From the NCBI RefSeq assembly GCF_001189845.1, contig NZ_LFLZ01000020.1, positions 62,001 through 126,000 of the forward strand: a DNA stretch of 64,000 nt, given 5' to 3'. Below are positions 43,109-52,770 of the stretch, one piece after another. The position numbers and the translations under genes are program-made. Within the stretch, counting starts at the first letter, position 1, and each line of letters starts with the position of its first letter. Below the pieces are notes generated by a model. The model had not been told where the DNA came from, did no database searches, and was given only the letters and a program-made list of their open reading frames with translations. This DNA comes from Bradyrhizobium tropiciagri. GTDB lineage: Bacteria > Pseudomonadota > Alphaproteobacteria > Rhizobiales > Xanthobacteraceae.

Positions 43109-44751
43109 ATGGAAACGTTCGATTATGTGATCATCGGCGCGGGCTCCGCCGGGAGCGTGCTGACCAACCGGTTGAGTGAAGATGCGGGCACGCGGGTGTG
43201 CGTGCTCGAGGCGGGGCCGAGCGACTGGCATCCCTACATCCATCTGCCGGCCGGCTTCATCAAGACCTTTCACATGAAGAGCGTGAACTGGGCTTACCAG
43301 CAGGAGCCTGGTCCCTATACCGGCGGCCGCAGCATCTACGCGCCGCGCGGCAAGACGCTCGGCGCTCGTCCTCGATCAACGGCCACATCTACAATCGCGG
43401 CCAGCGCCAGGATTTCGACACCTGGGCGCAGCTCGGCAATCGCGGCTGGGGCTATCCCGACGTGCTGCCGTATTTCCGGCGCATGGAGAAGAGGATCGGC
43501 GAGGGCGACGACACTTATCGTGGTCGCGACGGCAACCTCACCGTCACCACGATGGACTGGCAGGATCCGCTCTGTGAGGCCTTCATGGCGGGCGCGGTCA
43601 GCCTCGGCATTCCGCGCAACCCTGATTACAACGGCCAGATCCAGGAGGGCGTGTCGTATTGCCAGCGCACCATCCTGAACGGACGCCGGGTCAGCGCCGC
43701 GACCGCGTTCCTGCATCCGGCGCGCCGCCGTCCGAATGTCGATGTGCGCACGCATGCGCATGTCACCGGGATCATCTTCGAGGGCAAGCGCGCGGTCGGC
43801 GTGCGCTATAACCGCGGCGGCAAGCACGGCGATCCGCTGGAGATCCGCGCCACCAAGGAAGTCATTCTCTCCGGCGGCGCCTACAACTCGCCGCAGCTGT
43901 TGCAGCTCTCCGGCGTCGGCTCGCCCGACCTGTTGCAGTCGCACGGCATCGAGGTGCGCCACGCGCTGCCGGGTGTCGGCGAAGGCCTGCAGGATCACTA
44001 CGCGCCGCGTTCGGTGGCGCGGGTCAAGAACATCCGGACCATCAACGAAATGCGCCGCGGCCTCAGCCTGTGGGGCGAGGCGATCAAATGGGCGACGACG
44101 CGGCGCGGGCTGCTGTCGCTGTCGCCGACCATGGTCTACTGCTTCTGGCATTCCGGCGAGACCACCGAGAGCTCCGATTTGCAGCTCACCTTTACGCCGG
44201 CGAGTTACAAGGAAGGCGTGCAGGGCCAGCTCGAGGACGAGCCCGGCATGACGGTGGCCTCATGGCAGCAGCGGCCGGAGAGTCGTGGCTATGTCAGGAT
44301 CCGCTCGGCCGATCCGTTCGCGCCGCCGATCATCCAGACCAACTATCTCGCCGAGGAGATCGACCGCCGCGTTGTCGTCGCCGGCATGAAGCTGGCGCGC
44401 CGGCTGCTCGCCTCCGAGCCGCTCAAGCCGTATTTCGCCTACGAGGACTTTCCCGGTCCGAAGGTCACGAGTGACGAGGAACTGCTTGCGGCCGCGACCC
44501 AGCGCGGCACCACCACCTTCCATCCCGGCTGCACATGCCGGATGGGACCGGCCGACGCGCCCTGGGCCGTGGTCGACGACCAGCTTCGGGTCCACGGCAT
44601 GGAAGGCCTGCGCGTGATCGACGCCTCGATCATGCCGCGGATGATCTCGGCCAATCTCAACGCCTCGACCCTGATGATCGCCGACAAGGCCTCCGACATG
44701 ATCCGCGGCAAGACGCCCGAGGCGGCGGCCAAGCTGCCGGAATATGCGTGA
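43109..44751 (+). CDS. GMC-family FAD oxidoreductase, frame broken by one base
   Basis: About 547 residues after joining two frames. The N-terminus has the FAD site DYVIIGAGSAGSVLTNRLSE. The frame breaks at 43363/43364, where one extra G (CTCGGCGCTCG to CTCGGCGGCTCG) restores the family motif RGKTLGGSSSINGHIYNRG. The C-terminus carries TTTFHPGCTCRMG with the active-site His and SANLNAST in place of the second His/Asn. The group includes choline and alcohol dehydrogenases; the substrate is unknown. The break lies in the most conserved part of the protein, as expected for an error rather than an ancient loss. Confidence 0.88.
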
Positions 44752-44760
44752 GGGGGCTCC

Positions 44761-44845
44761 GTCATTGCGAGGAGCGAAGCGACGAAGCAATCCATAGTTC
44801 CGCATGTGCGGGTCGATGGATTGCTTCGCTTCGCTCGCAATGACG
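44761..44845. repeat. Intergenic palindromic repeat, family A, copy 6
   Basis: GTCATTGCGAGGAGCGAAGCG...CAATCCATAG and GATGGATTGCTTCGC...CTCGCAATGACGG. It is followed within 50 bp by a family D copy. Confidence 0.92.
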
Positions 44846-44891
44846 GCAGATGTGCGCCAATGCTTCTCGGTCGGCACGCTGTATCTCGCAC

Positions 44892-44991
44892 CGTCACCCT
44901 GAGGAGCGCGAAGCGCGTCTCGAAGGGTCGACGGCCCGGCTGGTGGCCGTGCATCCTTCGAGGCTCGCTACGCGAGCGCCTCAGGATGACG
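44892..44991. repeat. Intergenic repeat, family D, copy 4
   Basis: CGTCACCCTGAGGAGCGCG...CTCGAAGGGTCGACGGCC and GGCCGTGCATCCTTCGAGGC...GCCTCAGGATGACGG lie between converging genes. It is nearly identical to copy 1 at 19388 in both arms. Confidence 0.9.
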
Positions 44992-45028
44992 GGATCCACA
45001 TTCAGATGACGGGAAAGAAGAAGGCAGC

Positions 45029-46531
45029 TCAGCCGTAGACGAACGCCTTGTCTTCGAGATCGATCGCGGGGAATTCGTCCTTCTCGGCCCAGTAGTCCTG
45101 GTTGTGCTGCCACTCCGGCTTGTCGCCGCGCTTCGGCAACAGGTGCATGCCGCGCATCATGTAGCCGGGGTTGAAGTTCTCCGGATCGATCCACGGCAGC
45201 AGCGGCATGTTGTGGTCTTCGGGGCGCAGCGCCGGCGTCACCTTGCTCACGCCGGTTGCCTTCATGTGCTTGAGCATGCGGCAGACGAAGTCGCCGACCA
45301 GGTCGACGCGCAGGGTCCAGCTGGCGCGGAAATAGCCGAACACCCAGACGAGGTTCGGCACGCCGGTGAACATCATGCCGCGATAGGTCACGGTGTCCTT
45401 GAAGTCGAGCGGCTTGCCGTCGATCTCGAAGTCGATGCCGCCATTGGCCGAGAGGTGGAAACCGGTCGCGGTGATGATGATGTCGGCCTCGAGCTCCTTG
45501 CCGGACTTGAGCAGGATGCCCTTCTCGGTGAAGCGCTCGATCTCGTCGGTGACGACCGAGGCCTTGCCGCCCTTGATGGCGTGGAACAGGTCGGCATCCG
45601 GAATGAAGGCGATGCGCTGCCGCCACGGCCGGTAGCGCGGCGTGAAGTGTGTGGCGATGTCGTAGTCCTTGCCGAGAACGGCCTCGACCGCCGCCAGCAG
45701 GTCCTTCTTGGCGCCCTCCGGCTCGGCGAAGGTGCGCTTGGTGAAGGCGTCCTGCTCGAACAGGATCTTGCGCCTGACGATCTCGTGGATCCAGGCCTCG
45801 TCGACCTGCAGCCTGCGCAGCTCCTCGGCGATCTCGATCGCGTTGCGGCCGGTGCGGAAGTAGGTCGGCGACCGCTGCAGCATGGTGACATGGCCGGCGT
45901 CCTTGGCCATTGCCGGGATCAGGGTCGCGGCGGTGGCGCCGGAGCCGATCACGATGACGCGCTTGCCCATGTAGTCGAGGTCGTCAGGCCAGGTCTGCGG
46001 ATGCACGACCGTGCCCTTGAACTTCGCCATGTCGGTCCATTCGGGCGTGTAGCCCGCGTCGTGGCGGTAATAGCCCTGGCACATCCAGAAGAAGTTGGTG
46101 GTGAAGCGCAGCCGCTCGCCGGTGTCGATGCGCGTCGCTTCGATGGTCCACAGATTGGTCTCGTTCGACCATTTCGCCGCGGTGATGGTGTGGCGATAGC
46201 GGATGTGGCGGTTGAGGTCGTTCTCCTCGATCACCTCGCCCATGTATTTCAGGATCTCGGCTGCGCTCGCGATCGGCGCGCTGGTCCACGGCTTGAAGCG
46301 ATAGCCGAACGTGTGCAGGTCGCTGTCGGAGCGGATGCCGGGATAGCGATGGGTCGACCAGGTGCCGCCGAAGGTCTTCTGCGTCTCCAGCACCACGAAG
46401 CTGGTGCCCGGGCATTGCGTGGTGAGGTGGTAGGCGGCGCCGACGCCGGAGATGCCGGCGCCTGCGATCAGGACGTCGAAATGCTCTGTGGTGACCGGCT
46501 CGGCGGCGCGGATCTGGGTCTGGGCGTTCAT
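45029..46531 (-). CDS. Flavin-containing monooxygenase, Baeyer-Villiger type
   Basis: A 500-residue enzyme with two dinucleotide sites: FAD at DVLIAGAGISGVGAAYHL (residues 19-36) and NADPH at VIVIGSGATAATL. Between them is FKGTVVHPQTWP, which fits the Baeyer-Villiger fingerprint FxGxxxHxxxW(P/D). It likely inserts oxygen into a ketone or oxidises a soft heteroatom. The ATG at 46531 follows AGGGAAG. It is upstream of nothing obvious in its own pathway; moxR is transcribed the same way from further upstream. Confidence 0.9.
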   Translation of the reverse strand: MNAQTQIRAAEPVTTEHFDVLIAGAGISGVGAAYHLTTQCPGTSFVVLETQKTFGGTWSTHRYPGIRSDSDLHTFGYRFKPWTSAPIASAAEILKYMGEVIEENDLNRHIRYRHTITAAKWSNETNLWTIEATRIDTGERLRFTTNFFWMCQGYYRHDAGYTPEWTDMAKFKGTVVHPQTWPDDLDYMGKRVIVIGSGATAATLIPAMAKDAGHVTMLQRSPTYFRTGRNAIEIAEELRRLQVDEAWIHEIVRRKILFEQDAFTKRTFAEPEGAKKDLLAAVEAVLGKDYDIATHFTPRYRPWRQRIAFIPDADLFHAIKGGKASVVTDEIERFTEKGILLKSGKELEADIIITATGFHLSANGGIDFEIDGKPLDFKDTVTYRGMMFTGVPNLVWVFGYFRASWTLRVDLVGDFVCRMLKHMKATGVSKVTPALRPEDHNMPLLPWIDPENFNPGYMMRGMHLLPKRGDKPEWQHNQDYWAEKDEFPAIDLEDKAFVYG

Positions 46532-46621
46532 CTTCCCTGGTCTTCTTGTTTGTTGGTTTGTTTGTTGAACGATGGAAGCAAAACGCCGGAGCCATCGCCC
46601 CGGCGCCTGCCGATATCGAAA

Positions 46622-47464
46622 CTAGACTTCGCGGCGGCTGAGGAACGCCAGCCGCTCGAACAGATGCACGTCCTGCTCGTTCTTGAGCAGCGCGCCGTGC
46701 AGCGGCGGGATCAGCTTGCGCGGATCGCGCTCGCGCAGCATCTCGGGCGTGATGTCCTCGTTGAGCAGCAGCTTGAGCCAGTCGAGCAGCTCGGAGGTCG
46801 AGGGCTTCTTCTTCAGGCCCGGCACCTCGCGGACCTCGAAGAAGATCCGCAGCGCCTCTTCTACCAGGCGCTTCTTGATGCCGGGGAAGTGCACGTCGAC
46901 GATCTGGCTCATCGTGTCGGCGTCGGGGAACTTGATGTAGTGGAAGAAGCAGCGGCGCAGGAATGCGTCCGGCAGTTCCTTCTCGTTGTTCGACGTGATC
47001 ATCACGATCGGGCGCAGCTTCGCCTTGATGGTCTCGCCGGTCTCGTAGACGTGGAACTCCATGCGGTCGAGTTCGAGCAGCAGGTCGTTGGGGAATTCGA
47101 TGTCGGCCTTGTCGATCTCGTCGATCAGGAGCACCGGGCGCTTCTCGTTGGTGAAGGCCTCCCACAACTTGCCGCGCTTGATGTAGTTCTTGATGTCGGA
47201 CACGCGCGCGTCGCCAAGCTGGCTGTCGCGCAGCCGCGACACCGCGTCGTATTCGTAAAGGCCCTGCTGCGCCTTGGTGGTCGACTTGATGTGCCAGGTC
47301 AAAAGCGGCGCGTCGATCGCCTTGGCGACTTCCTCGGCCAGCACGGTCTTGCCGGTGCCGGGCTCGCCCTTCACCAGCAGCGGGCGCTCGAGCACGATGG
47401 CGGCATTGACGGCGACCTTGAGGTCATCGGTGGCGACGTAGTCCTTGGTACCGGTGAATTTCAT
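46622..47464 (-). CDS. MoxR-family AAA+ ATPase
   Basis: A 280-residue AAA+ protein with Walker A GEPGTGKT at 33-40, Walker B LLIDEIDKAD and sensor ITSNNEKELPDAFLRR. MoxR ATPases work as chaperones together with vWA proteins to mature metalloenzymes or complexes. A vWA protein is encoded at 50011-51186 on the opposite strand, separated by a small membrane protein and a diguanylate cyclase, so the two may form one system despite not sharing an operon. Confidence 0.92.
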   Translation of the reverse strand: MKFTGTKDYVATDDLKVAVNAAIVLERPLLVKGEPGTGKTVLAEEVAKAIDAPLLTWHIKSTTKAQQGLYEYDAVSRLRDSQLGDARVSDIKNYIKRGKLWEAFTNEKRPVLLIDEIDKADIEFPNDLLLELDRMEFHVYETGETIKAKLRPIVMITSNNEKELPDAFLRRCFFHYIKFPDADTMSQIVDVHFPGIKKRLVEEALRIFFEVREVPGLKKKPSTSELLDWLKLLLNEDITPEMLRERDPRKLIPPLHGALLKNEQDVHLFERLAFLSRREV

Positions 47465-47569
47465 CTATCTCTTTGCCTTGCTTCGTTCGTTGGCCGCATG
47501 GGTCTCAACTTGGGCCTCAACATGAAACGACCGCTCTCGCAGCGGCCGTGGGAACTGCAAATTGTTCGA

Positions 47570-47815
47570 TCAGACTCGCCTGATCAGCGACAGGATCACC
47601 AGCACGACCACGGCACCGATCGTCGCGTTGACGATGTCGCGGACCGTGCCGCTGCCGAGGCTGACGCCGAGCTGCGGCAACAGCCAGCCCGCCACCAGCG
47701 CGCCGATGATGCCGACCACGATGTTGCCGATCAGCCCGAAGCCCGCGCCGCGGACGATCAGCCCAGCGAGCCAGCCGGCAATCGCACCGATCACCAGTGC
47801 CGCAATGATGCCCAT
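47570..47815 (-). CDS. GlsB/YeaQ/YmgE family membrane protein
   Basis: An 81-residue, very hydrophobic protein with three membrane segments and Gly-rich turns (AGWLAGLIVRGAGFGLIGNI, VVGIIGALVAGWLLPQLG). This matches the transglycosylase-associated/stress-response family. The role is unknown; relatives respond to envelope or acid stress. Transcribed in the same direction as moxR and the diguanylate cyclase, with gaps of about 105-115 bp. Confidence 0.88.
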   Translation of the reverse strand: MGIIAALVIGAIAGWLAGLIVRGAGFGLIGNIVVGIIGALVAGWLLPQLGVSLGSGTVRDIVNATIGAVVVLVILSLIRRV

Positions 47816-47929
47816 TCAAACGTCCTGCCCAATGTCTTGTCAGGCGCAATTGTAATTGAAAAAGCCGGGCGGTCTAGGGCGGATTCCGCAGCGCAGCGGT
47901 ACCCTGCACGGCAGCTGGCGCATAGTATG

Positions 47930-49870
47930 TCAGGCGTACTGTTTCCGCCCTGCGGAATGACTGTCACCCGTGAGCGACGAGGCCAGCACCGTGCAGTCGC
48001 GTCCCCTGCGTTTCGCCTCGTAGAGCGCGAGGTCGGCCTGACCGAGCAGTTCGGTCTCGTTCGCGGTCGCAGCCGATCGGCTGGCGATGCCGAGGCTGAT
48101 CGAGACCACGCCGCGGCGCGCGGCCGGATTGGCGATCGCCAGCGATCGCACCGTGAGGCGCATCGCTTCGGCGACCTTCAGCGCATCCTCTTCGCCGACG
48201 CCGGGCAGGATGATCGCGAATTCCTCGCCACCGTAGCGCGCCGCCATGGCGGTGGTGTTGGTGGTGGCATCGGCGATCACGCGCGCCACCCGTCTCAGGC
48301 ATTCGTCGCCGGCCTGATGGCCCTGGGTGTCGTTGAAGCCCTTGAAGTGATCGATATCGAGCATGATCAGGGAGATCAGCTCGCGGTCGCGGAACTCGCG
48401 CGGCAGCGCGTTGTCGAAGCTGCGGCGGTTGGCGAGCGCGGTCAGGCCGTCGGTGGTCGCAAGCTCGGACAGGCGGACGTTCAGCGCGTTGAGCTCGTCC
48501 TCCATCTTGCGGCGCTCGGTCACGTCGCGCAGCACGCCGACGACCTCGATGGCGTGATGGTCTTCCGCAATCCCGGCAAGCTTGAAGTTGATCTCGACCC
48601 AGACCTCGGTCCCGTCGGCGCGGAAGGTCTTGAATTCGACGGTCTTGGTGGTGGTCCAATTGGTCAGTTCCGATGTCGCCTTGGCGACGTCGGCGAGGTG
48701 ATCGGGATGCACGAAGTCGAAACAGGATTTGCCGATCAGATCGTCCGGCTTGCGGCCGAGGATGGTCTCGACCGACTGCGACACGAACAGGAAGCGGCCG
48801 TTGCGGTCGAGCAGGATCACGACGTCGGCGATGTTGTCGGCGAGCAGCCGGTAGCGCGCCTCGCGCTCCCTGAGCATCCGCGCGACCTTGGCCCGCTTTG
48901 CAAACTCCTTGCCCAGCAGGATGGCGAACAGGATGACGCTTCCTATCAGGATCACGGCAACGAACAGGTCGTTGCGCAGATCCTCATGCCATGCGGCGAG
49001 CACCTGCGCTTCCGGCAAGGCGACGGTGACCACGATCGGATATTGCGACGCGCGCTCGAAGCCGAGAAACTTGACGCGTCCATCGAACGGCGACGTAGTC
49101 CTCGTATAGCCCGTCCGGTCCTGCTGGATCTGCGCCTTGAAGGCCGCGGAAACCTCTTTGCTCCACTTGCCCGTCGGCCAGTGCGCCAGAACCACGCCGT
49201 CGAGGCGGAGCAGGGTAATTCCGGCATGCGGGCCGAATTCGAAGGCCTGGTAGAAATTGTCGAAGAAGCTGCTTTCGATGGTCGCGAACAGCACGCCGCC
49301 GAAGCTGCCATCTTCCCTGGTGACGCGCCGCGACAGCACGATGGTCGGATGCCCAGTCAGGCGGGACTGCAACGGCTCGCTGATATGCAGCGTCGCGTCC
49401 GGCGAGTCGCGATGGCTGATGAAATAGCCGCGATCGGCGTTGTTGTGGGCCGGCAGTTCCGCGGCCGAGGAGTAGATCCGGTTGCCGTCGGGGTCGATGA
49501 CGCCGATCTCCCCGATCTGCGGCAGCGCATCCGCGGTCTTGCGCAAGGCCGCGTTGAAGCGGTCGACGCGCGGCTTCTGGTATTTCAGCAGGTCGACCAT
49601 CGCGTTCATGGCCACATCGATCGCCTGGACCGAATGCGAGGCGTGTTCCGCCAGCGAATGGGTGAGGTTGCGGATGTCGCGTTCGCCCTGCGACAGGGCC
49701 GTGGTGCGCGCCTCGACCGCCTTCCAGATCAGAAGACCCAGCACGAATATGCTCATCGCCGTCACCACGGCGGCGACGATCGCCGTCGGCGAGAACAGTT
49801 TCGGCAGCTTGGCGGTGCTGTTGGGCAAGTCGATCGGGTCCACTGGCGTCGTGCCGCCTCCAGTGATCAA
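47930..49870 (-). CDS. Membrane diguanylate cyclase with Cache-like sensor and PAS domain
   Basis: A 646-residue signalling protein. Membrane helices at about residues 28-50 and 303-322 enclose a periplasmic Cache-like sensor. A PAS domain (about 345-460; RYRLLADNIADVVILLDRNG) and a GGDEF domain with RYGGEEF follow. It should make cyclic di-GMP in response to an external cue. I see no RxxD inhibitory site five residues before GGEEF (the sequence there is AMAAR), so product inhibition may be lacking. Lies between moxR and a vWA gene. Confidence 0.92.
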   Translation of the reverse strand: MITGGGTTPVDPIDLPNSTAKLPKLFSPTAIVAAVVTAMSIFVLGLLIWKAVEARTTALSQGERDIRNLTHSLAEHASHSVQAIDVAMNAMVDLLKYQKPRVDRFNAALRKTADALPQIGEIGVIDPDGNRIYSSAAELPAHNNADRGYFISHRDSPDATLHISEPLQSRLTGHPTIVLSRRVTREDGSFGGVLFATIESSFFDNFYQAFEFGPHAGITLLRLDGVVLAHWPTGKWSKEVSAAFKAQIQQDRTGYTRTTSPFDGRVKFLGFERASQYPIVVTVALPEAQVLAAWHEDLRNDLFVAVILIGSVILFAILLGKEFAKRAKVARMLREREARYRLLADNIADVVILLDRNGRFLFVSQSVETILGRKPDDLIGKSCFDFVHPDHLADVAKATSELTNWTTTKTVEFKTFRADGTEVWVEINFKLAGIAEDHHAIEVVGVLRDVTERRKMEDELNALNVRLSELATTDGLTALANRRSFDNALPREFRDRELISLIMLDIDHFKGFNDTQGHQAGDECLRRVARVIADATTNTTAMAARYGGEEFAIILPGVGEEDALKVAEAMRLTVRSLAIANPAARRGVVSISLGIASRSAATANETELLGQADLALYEAKRRGRDCTVLASSLTGDSHSAGRKQYA

Positions 49871-50010
49871 CGTTCCATCTTAACGTCACGTTTCGCCGCC
49901 GGGAGCCGAAGCTGGCCGGGGTGGTTAAGTGAAAGTGAATGGCTGATCCACCGGAACGGGCGGGGCAGGGGCCCTTGACGGCACCGGCAGGGCGGGCGAT
50001 TTAAGTAACC

Positions 50011-51186
50011 ATGTTCCTGCAGTTCTTCACATCGCTGCGCGACGCCCAGGTCCCCGTGACGCTACGGGAATATCTGACCTTGATGGAAGCGCTTGACGCC
50101 GATCTCGCCGAACAGTCGGTCGAGAACTTCTACTATTTGTCGCGCGCCGCCCTGGTGAAGGACGAGCGCAATCTCGACAAGTTCGACCGCGTGTTCGGCA
50201 CCGTGTTCAAGGGGCTCGAGAGTCTGCTCGACGCCATGGGCAAGGCGGAGATCCCCGAGGAGTGGCTGAAGAAGCTCGCCGAGAAATATCTCACCGAGGA
50301 AGAGAAGAAGCAGATCGAGGCCATGGGCTGGGACAAGCTCATGGAGACCTTGAAGAAGCGGCTCGAGGAACAGAAGGGCCGCCACCAGGGCGGCAGCAAG
50401 TGGGTCGGCACCGCCGGCACCTCGCCGTTCGGCGCCCACGGCTATAATCCCGAGGGCGTGCGGATCGGGCAGGAGAAGAACCGCAACAACCGCGCCGTGA
50501 AGGTGTGGGACAAGCGCGAGTTCAAGGACCTCGACGGCAATGTCGAGCTCGGCATCCGCAACATCAAGGTCGCGCTGCGGCGGCTGCGCAAGTTCGCGCG
50601 CACCGGCGCGCCCGACGAGCTCGACCTCGACACCACGATCAAGGAGACCGCCAACCACGGCTATCTCGACGTGCACATGCGCCCCGAGCGGCGCAATGCG
50701 GTCAAGGTGCTGGTGTTCTTCGATATCGGCGGCTCGATGGATTCGCATATCGAGCAGGTCGAGGAGCTGTTCTCGGCTGCCAAGAGCGAATTCAAGCACA
50801 TGGAATATTTCTACTTCCACAACTGCCTCTACGAAGGCGTCTGGAAGCAGAACAAGCGGCGCTTCACCGATCGCACGCCGACCTGGGACGTGCTGCACAA
50901 ATACCCGCACGACTACAAGGTGGTGTTCGTCGGCGACGCCTCGATGAGCCCTTACGAGATCATGGTGCCCGGCGGCTCGGTCGAGCACGTCAACGAAGAG
51001 GCCGGTTCGGTCTGGCTCGACCGCATCACCCGCACCTATCCGCACGCGGTGTGGCTCAATCCGGTGGCGCAGAAGCACTGGGACTATTCGGAATCGACCA
51101 CCATCATCCGCCGCCTGTTCTCCGAGCGCATGTATCCGATCACGATCGAGGGTCTGGAGAACGCGATGCGGGAGCTGGTGCGCTAA
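50011..51186 (+). CDS. vWA-domain protein (CoxE/MoxR-associated type)
   Basis: A 391-residue protein. A charged helical N-terminal half (Lys/Glu-rich, residues 75-125) is followed by a von Willebrand A domain from about 230. Its metal site reads DIGGSMDSH (Asp238), i.e. DxGxS rather than the usual DxSxS, although a later FVGDASMSPYEI supplies further ligands. Proteins like this pair with MoxR ATPases, and one is encoded at 46622 on the other strand. It is the first gene of a possible run with two sulfurtransferases downstream (60 and 30 bp gaps). Confidence 0.87.
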   Translation: MFLQFFTSLRDAQVPVTLREYLTLMEALDADLAEQSVENFYYLSRAALVKDERNLDKFDRVFGTVFKGLESLLDAMGKAEIPEEWLKKLAEKYLTEEEKKQIEAMGWDKLMETLKKRLEEQKGRHQGGSKWVGTAGTSPFGAHGYNPEGVRIGQEKNRNNRAVKVWDKREFKDLDGNVELGIRNIKVALRRLRKFARTGAPDELDLDTTIKETANHGYLDVHMRPERRNAVKVLVFFDIGGSMDSHIEQVEELFSAAKSEFKHMEYFYFHNCLYEGVWKQNKRRFTDRTPTWDVLHKYPHDYKVVFVGDASMSPYEIMVPGGSVEHVNEEAGSVWLDRITRTYPHAVWLNPVAQKHWDYSESTTIIRRLFSERMYPITIEGLENAMRELVR

Positions 51187-51245
51187 AGCGCTACATGCGT
51201 CGCGCGCCGACAGGCGTGCCAACAACAACATCCAGGGAGAGCCCC

Positions 51246-51659
51246 ATGCCCCAGAACATCCACCGCGGCATCAAGGTGATGATCGACGAGGCCAATGCCG
51301 AGATCGAGACCATCAGCGCGGCCGATGCGATCACGATGATCGGCAAGAACGACGTCGTCATCGTCGACATCCGCGATCCCCGCGAGATCGAGCGCGACGG
51401 CAAGATCCCCGGCGCGTTCTCCTGCACCCGCGGCATGCTGGAGTTCTGGATCGATCCGAACAGCCCCTACGCCAAGCCGATCTTCCAGGAAGACAAGAAG
51501 TTCATCTTCCACTGCGCCGGCGGCCTGCGCTCGGCACTCGCCGCCAAGACTGCGAAGGACATGGGCCTGAAGCCGGTCGCCCATATGGGCGGCGGCTTTG
51601 CCGCCTGGCGCGAGGCCGGAGGTCCGATCGAGGCGTGGGAGCCGAAGAAGAAGGGCTGA
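51246..51659 (+). CDS. Single-domain rhodanese
   Basis: A 137-residue rhodanese-like protein with VVIVDIRDPREIERDGKIPGA and the persulfide loop FHCAGGLRSA (active Cys90). It probably carries or transfers sulfane sulfur. CAGGGAG upstream supports the ATG at 51246; the frame is open far upstream inside the vWA gene, but that is a shadow. It is followed 30 bp later by a mercaptopyruvate sulfurtransferase. Confidence 0.9.
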   Translation: MPQNIHRGIKVMIDEANAEIETISAADAITMIGKNDVVIVDIRDPREIERDGKIPGAFSCTRGMLEFWIDPNSPYAKPIFQEDKKFIFHCAGGLRSALAAKTAKDMGLKPVAHMGGGFAAWREAGGPIEAWEPKKKG

Positions 51660-51689
51660 AAGGCCTCACGCCCGCAAGGACATCAGATC

Positions 51690-52547
51690 ATGACCGCCAC
51701 CGACGATCCGCTCGTTTCGACCGAATGGCTGGCCGCGCATCTCGGCGATGCCAACGTCAAGGTGCTCGACGCGACCTTCAAGCTGCCCGGCGTGCTGCCG
51801 CTGCCGAAGGACGATTATCTCGCCGCGCATCTGCCCGGCGCGGTGTTCTTCGACGTCAATGCGGTGTCCGATCATTCCAATCCGCTGCCGCACATGTTCC
51901 CGAGCGCCGAGCAGTTCGGTCGCGACATCGGCGGGCTCGGCGTCAGCAATGCCGACACCGTCGTGATCTACGATTCCGGTGGCTGGGTCGCAGCACCCCG
52001 CGCCTGGTGGATGTTCCTGTCGTACGGTCATCGCAACGTGCGCATCCTCAACGGCGGCCTGAAGAAGTGGCGCGCCGAGGGCAGGGCGATCGAGGGCGGC
52101 GAGGTGACGCCGAAGCCAGCGACGTTCCACGCAAGCTATGATCCGAAGCGGGTGCGCAGCATTGAGCAGATGATCGCCAATGTCGAAAGCCGCAAGGAGC
52201 AGGTGATCGATGCGCGCGCCGCCGAGCGTTTCGAGGGCCGCGCGCCGGAGCCGCGGCCTGGCATCCGTGCCGGTCACATCCCCGGCGCGCGCAACGTGCC
52301 CTACAACCAGCTGTTCGATGCCGCGACCGGCGAGATGAAGCCGCTCGACGATCTGCGCAAATCATTCACCGGGGCCGGCGTGAAGCTCGATGCGCCGATT
52401 GTTACGAGCTGCGGCTCGGGCGTCTCGGCCGGCGTGCTGACGCTTGCGCTCTATCGGATCGGCGTCACCGACACCGCGCTGTATGACGGCTCGTGGTCGG
52501 AATGGGGACAGGCGAGCGGCCCGCCGATCGCGACGGGGCCGGCCTGA
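51690..52547 (+). CDS. sseA: 3-mercaptopyruvate/thiosulfate sulfurtransferase
   Basis: A 285-residue tandem rhodanese. The inactive N-terminal domain spans about 1-140 and the active C-terminal domain carries loop CGSGVSA with Cys241, the pattern of mercaptopyruvate sulfurtransferases (CGSGVT/SA) rather than thiosulfate-specific ones. It also has GHIPGARNVPYNQLFD. It moves sulfur from 3-mercaptopyruvate to an acceptor. Adjacent to a single-domain rhodanese that could receive or pass on the persulfide. Confidence 0.93.
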   Translation: MTATDDPLVSTEWLAAHLGDANVKVLDATFKLPGVLPLPKDDYLAAHLPGAVFFDVNAVSDHSNPLPHMFPSAEQFGRDIGGLGVSNADTVVIYDSGGWVAAPRAWWMFLSYGHRNVRILNGGLKKWRAEGRAIEGGEVTPKPATFHASYDPKRVRSIEQMIANVESRKEQVIDARAAERFEGRAPEPRPGIRAGHIPGARNVPYNQLFDAATGEMKPLDDLRKSFTGAGVKLDAPIVTSCGSGVSAGVLTLALYRIGVTDTALYDGSWSEWGQASGPPIATGPA

Positions 52548-52557
52548 TCGATATTCC

Positions 52558-52770
52558 TAAAGCGGGATGAGCTTTGGTTGAATCGGCTTGGCGCGGTCTT
52601 GCTTCACCTCTCCCCGGCGGGGAGAGGTCGGATTGCGAAGCAATCCAGGTGAGGGCTCTTGCTCTCTCGATAGACCGTCACCCCTCACCCGATTTGCTGC
52701 GCAAATGACCTCTCCCAAGGGAGAGGTGAACTTTCGACGCCATTCCAGCTCAACCTAATTTCATCGGGCT
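52558..52770. repeat. Nested inverted repeats around a family F element
   Basis: The outer arms AAAGCGGGATGAGCTTTGGTTGAAT at about 52560 and CCAGCTCAACCTAATTTCATCGGGCTTT at about 52745 are imperfect inverses. They enclose CACCTCTCCCCGGCGGGG...GGGAGAGGTG (52605-52728), a family F element with its own palindromes. The right outer arm runs to the stop codon of the next minus-strand gene. Confidence 0.75.

Noticed and set aside
45104..49978. A 1624-codon open frame on the plus strand opposite the monooxygenase, moxR, glsB and cyclase genes
   Set aside because: It is antisense to four well-supported genes, has His/Arg/Ala-rich composition without domains, and arises because GC-rich third positions remove stops from the opposite frame.
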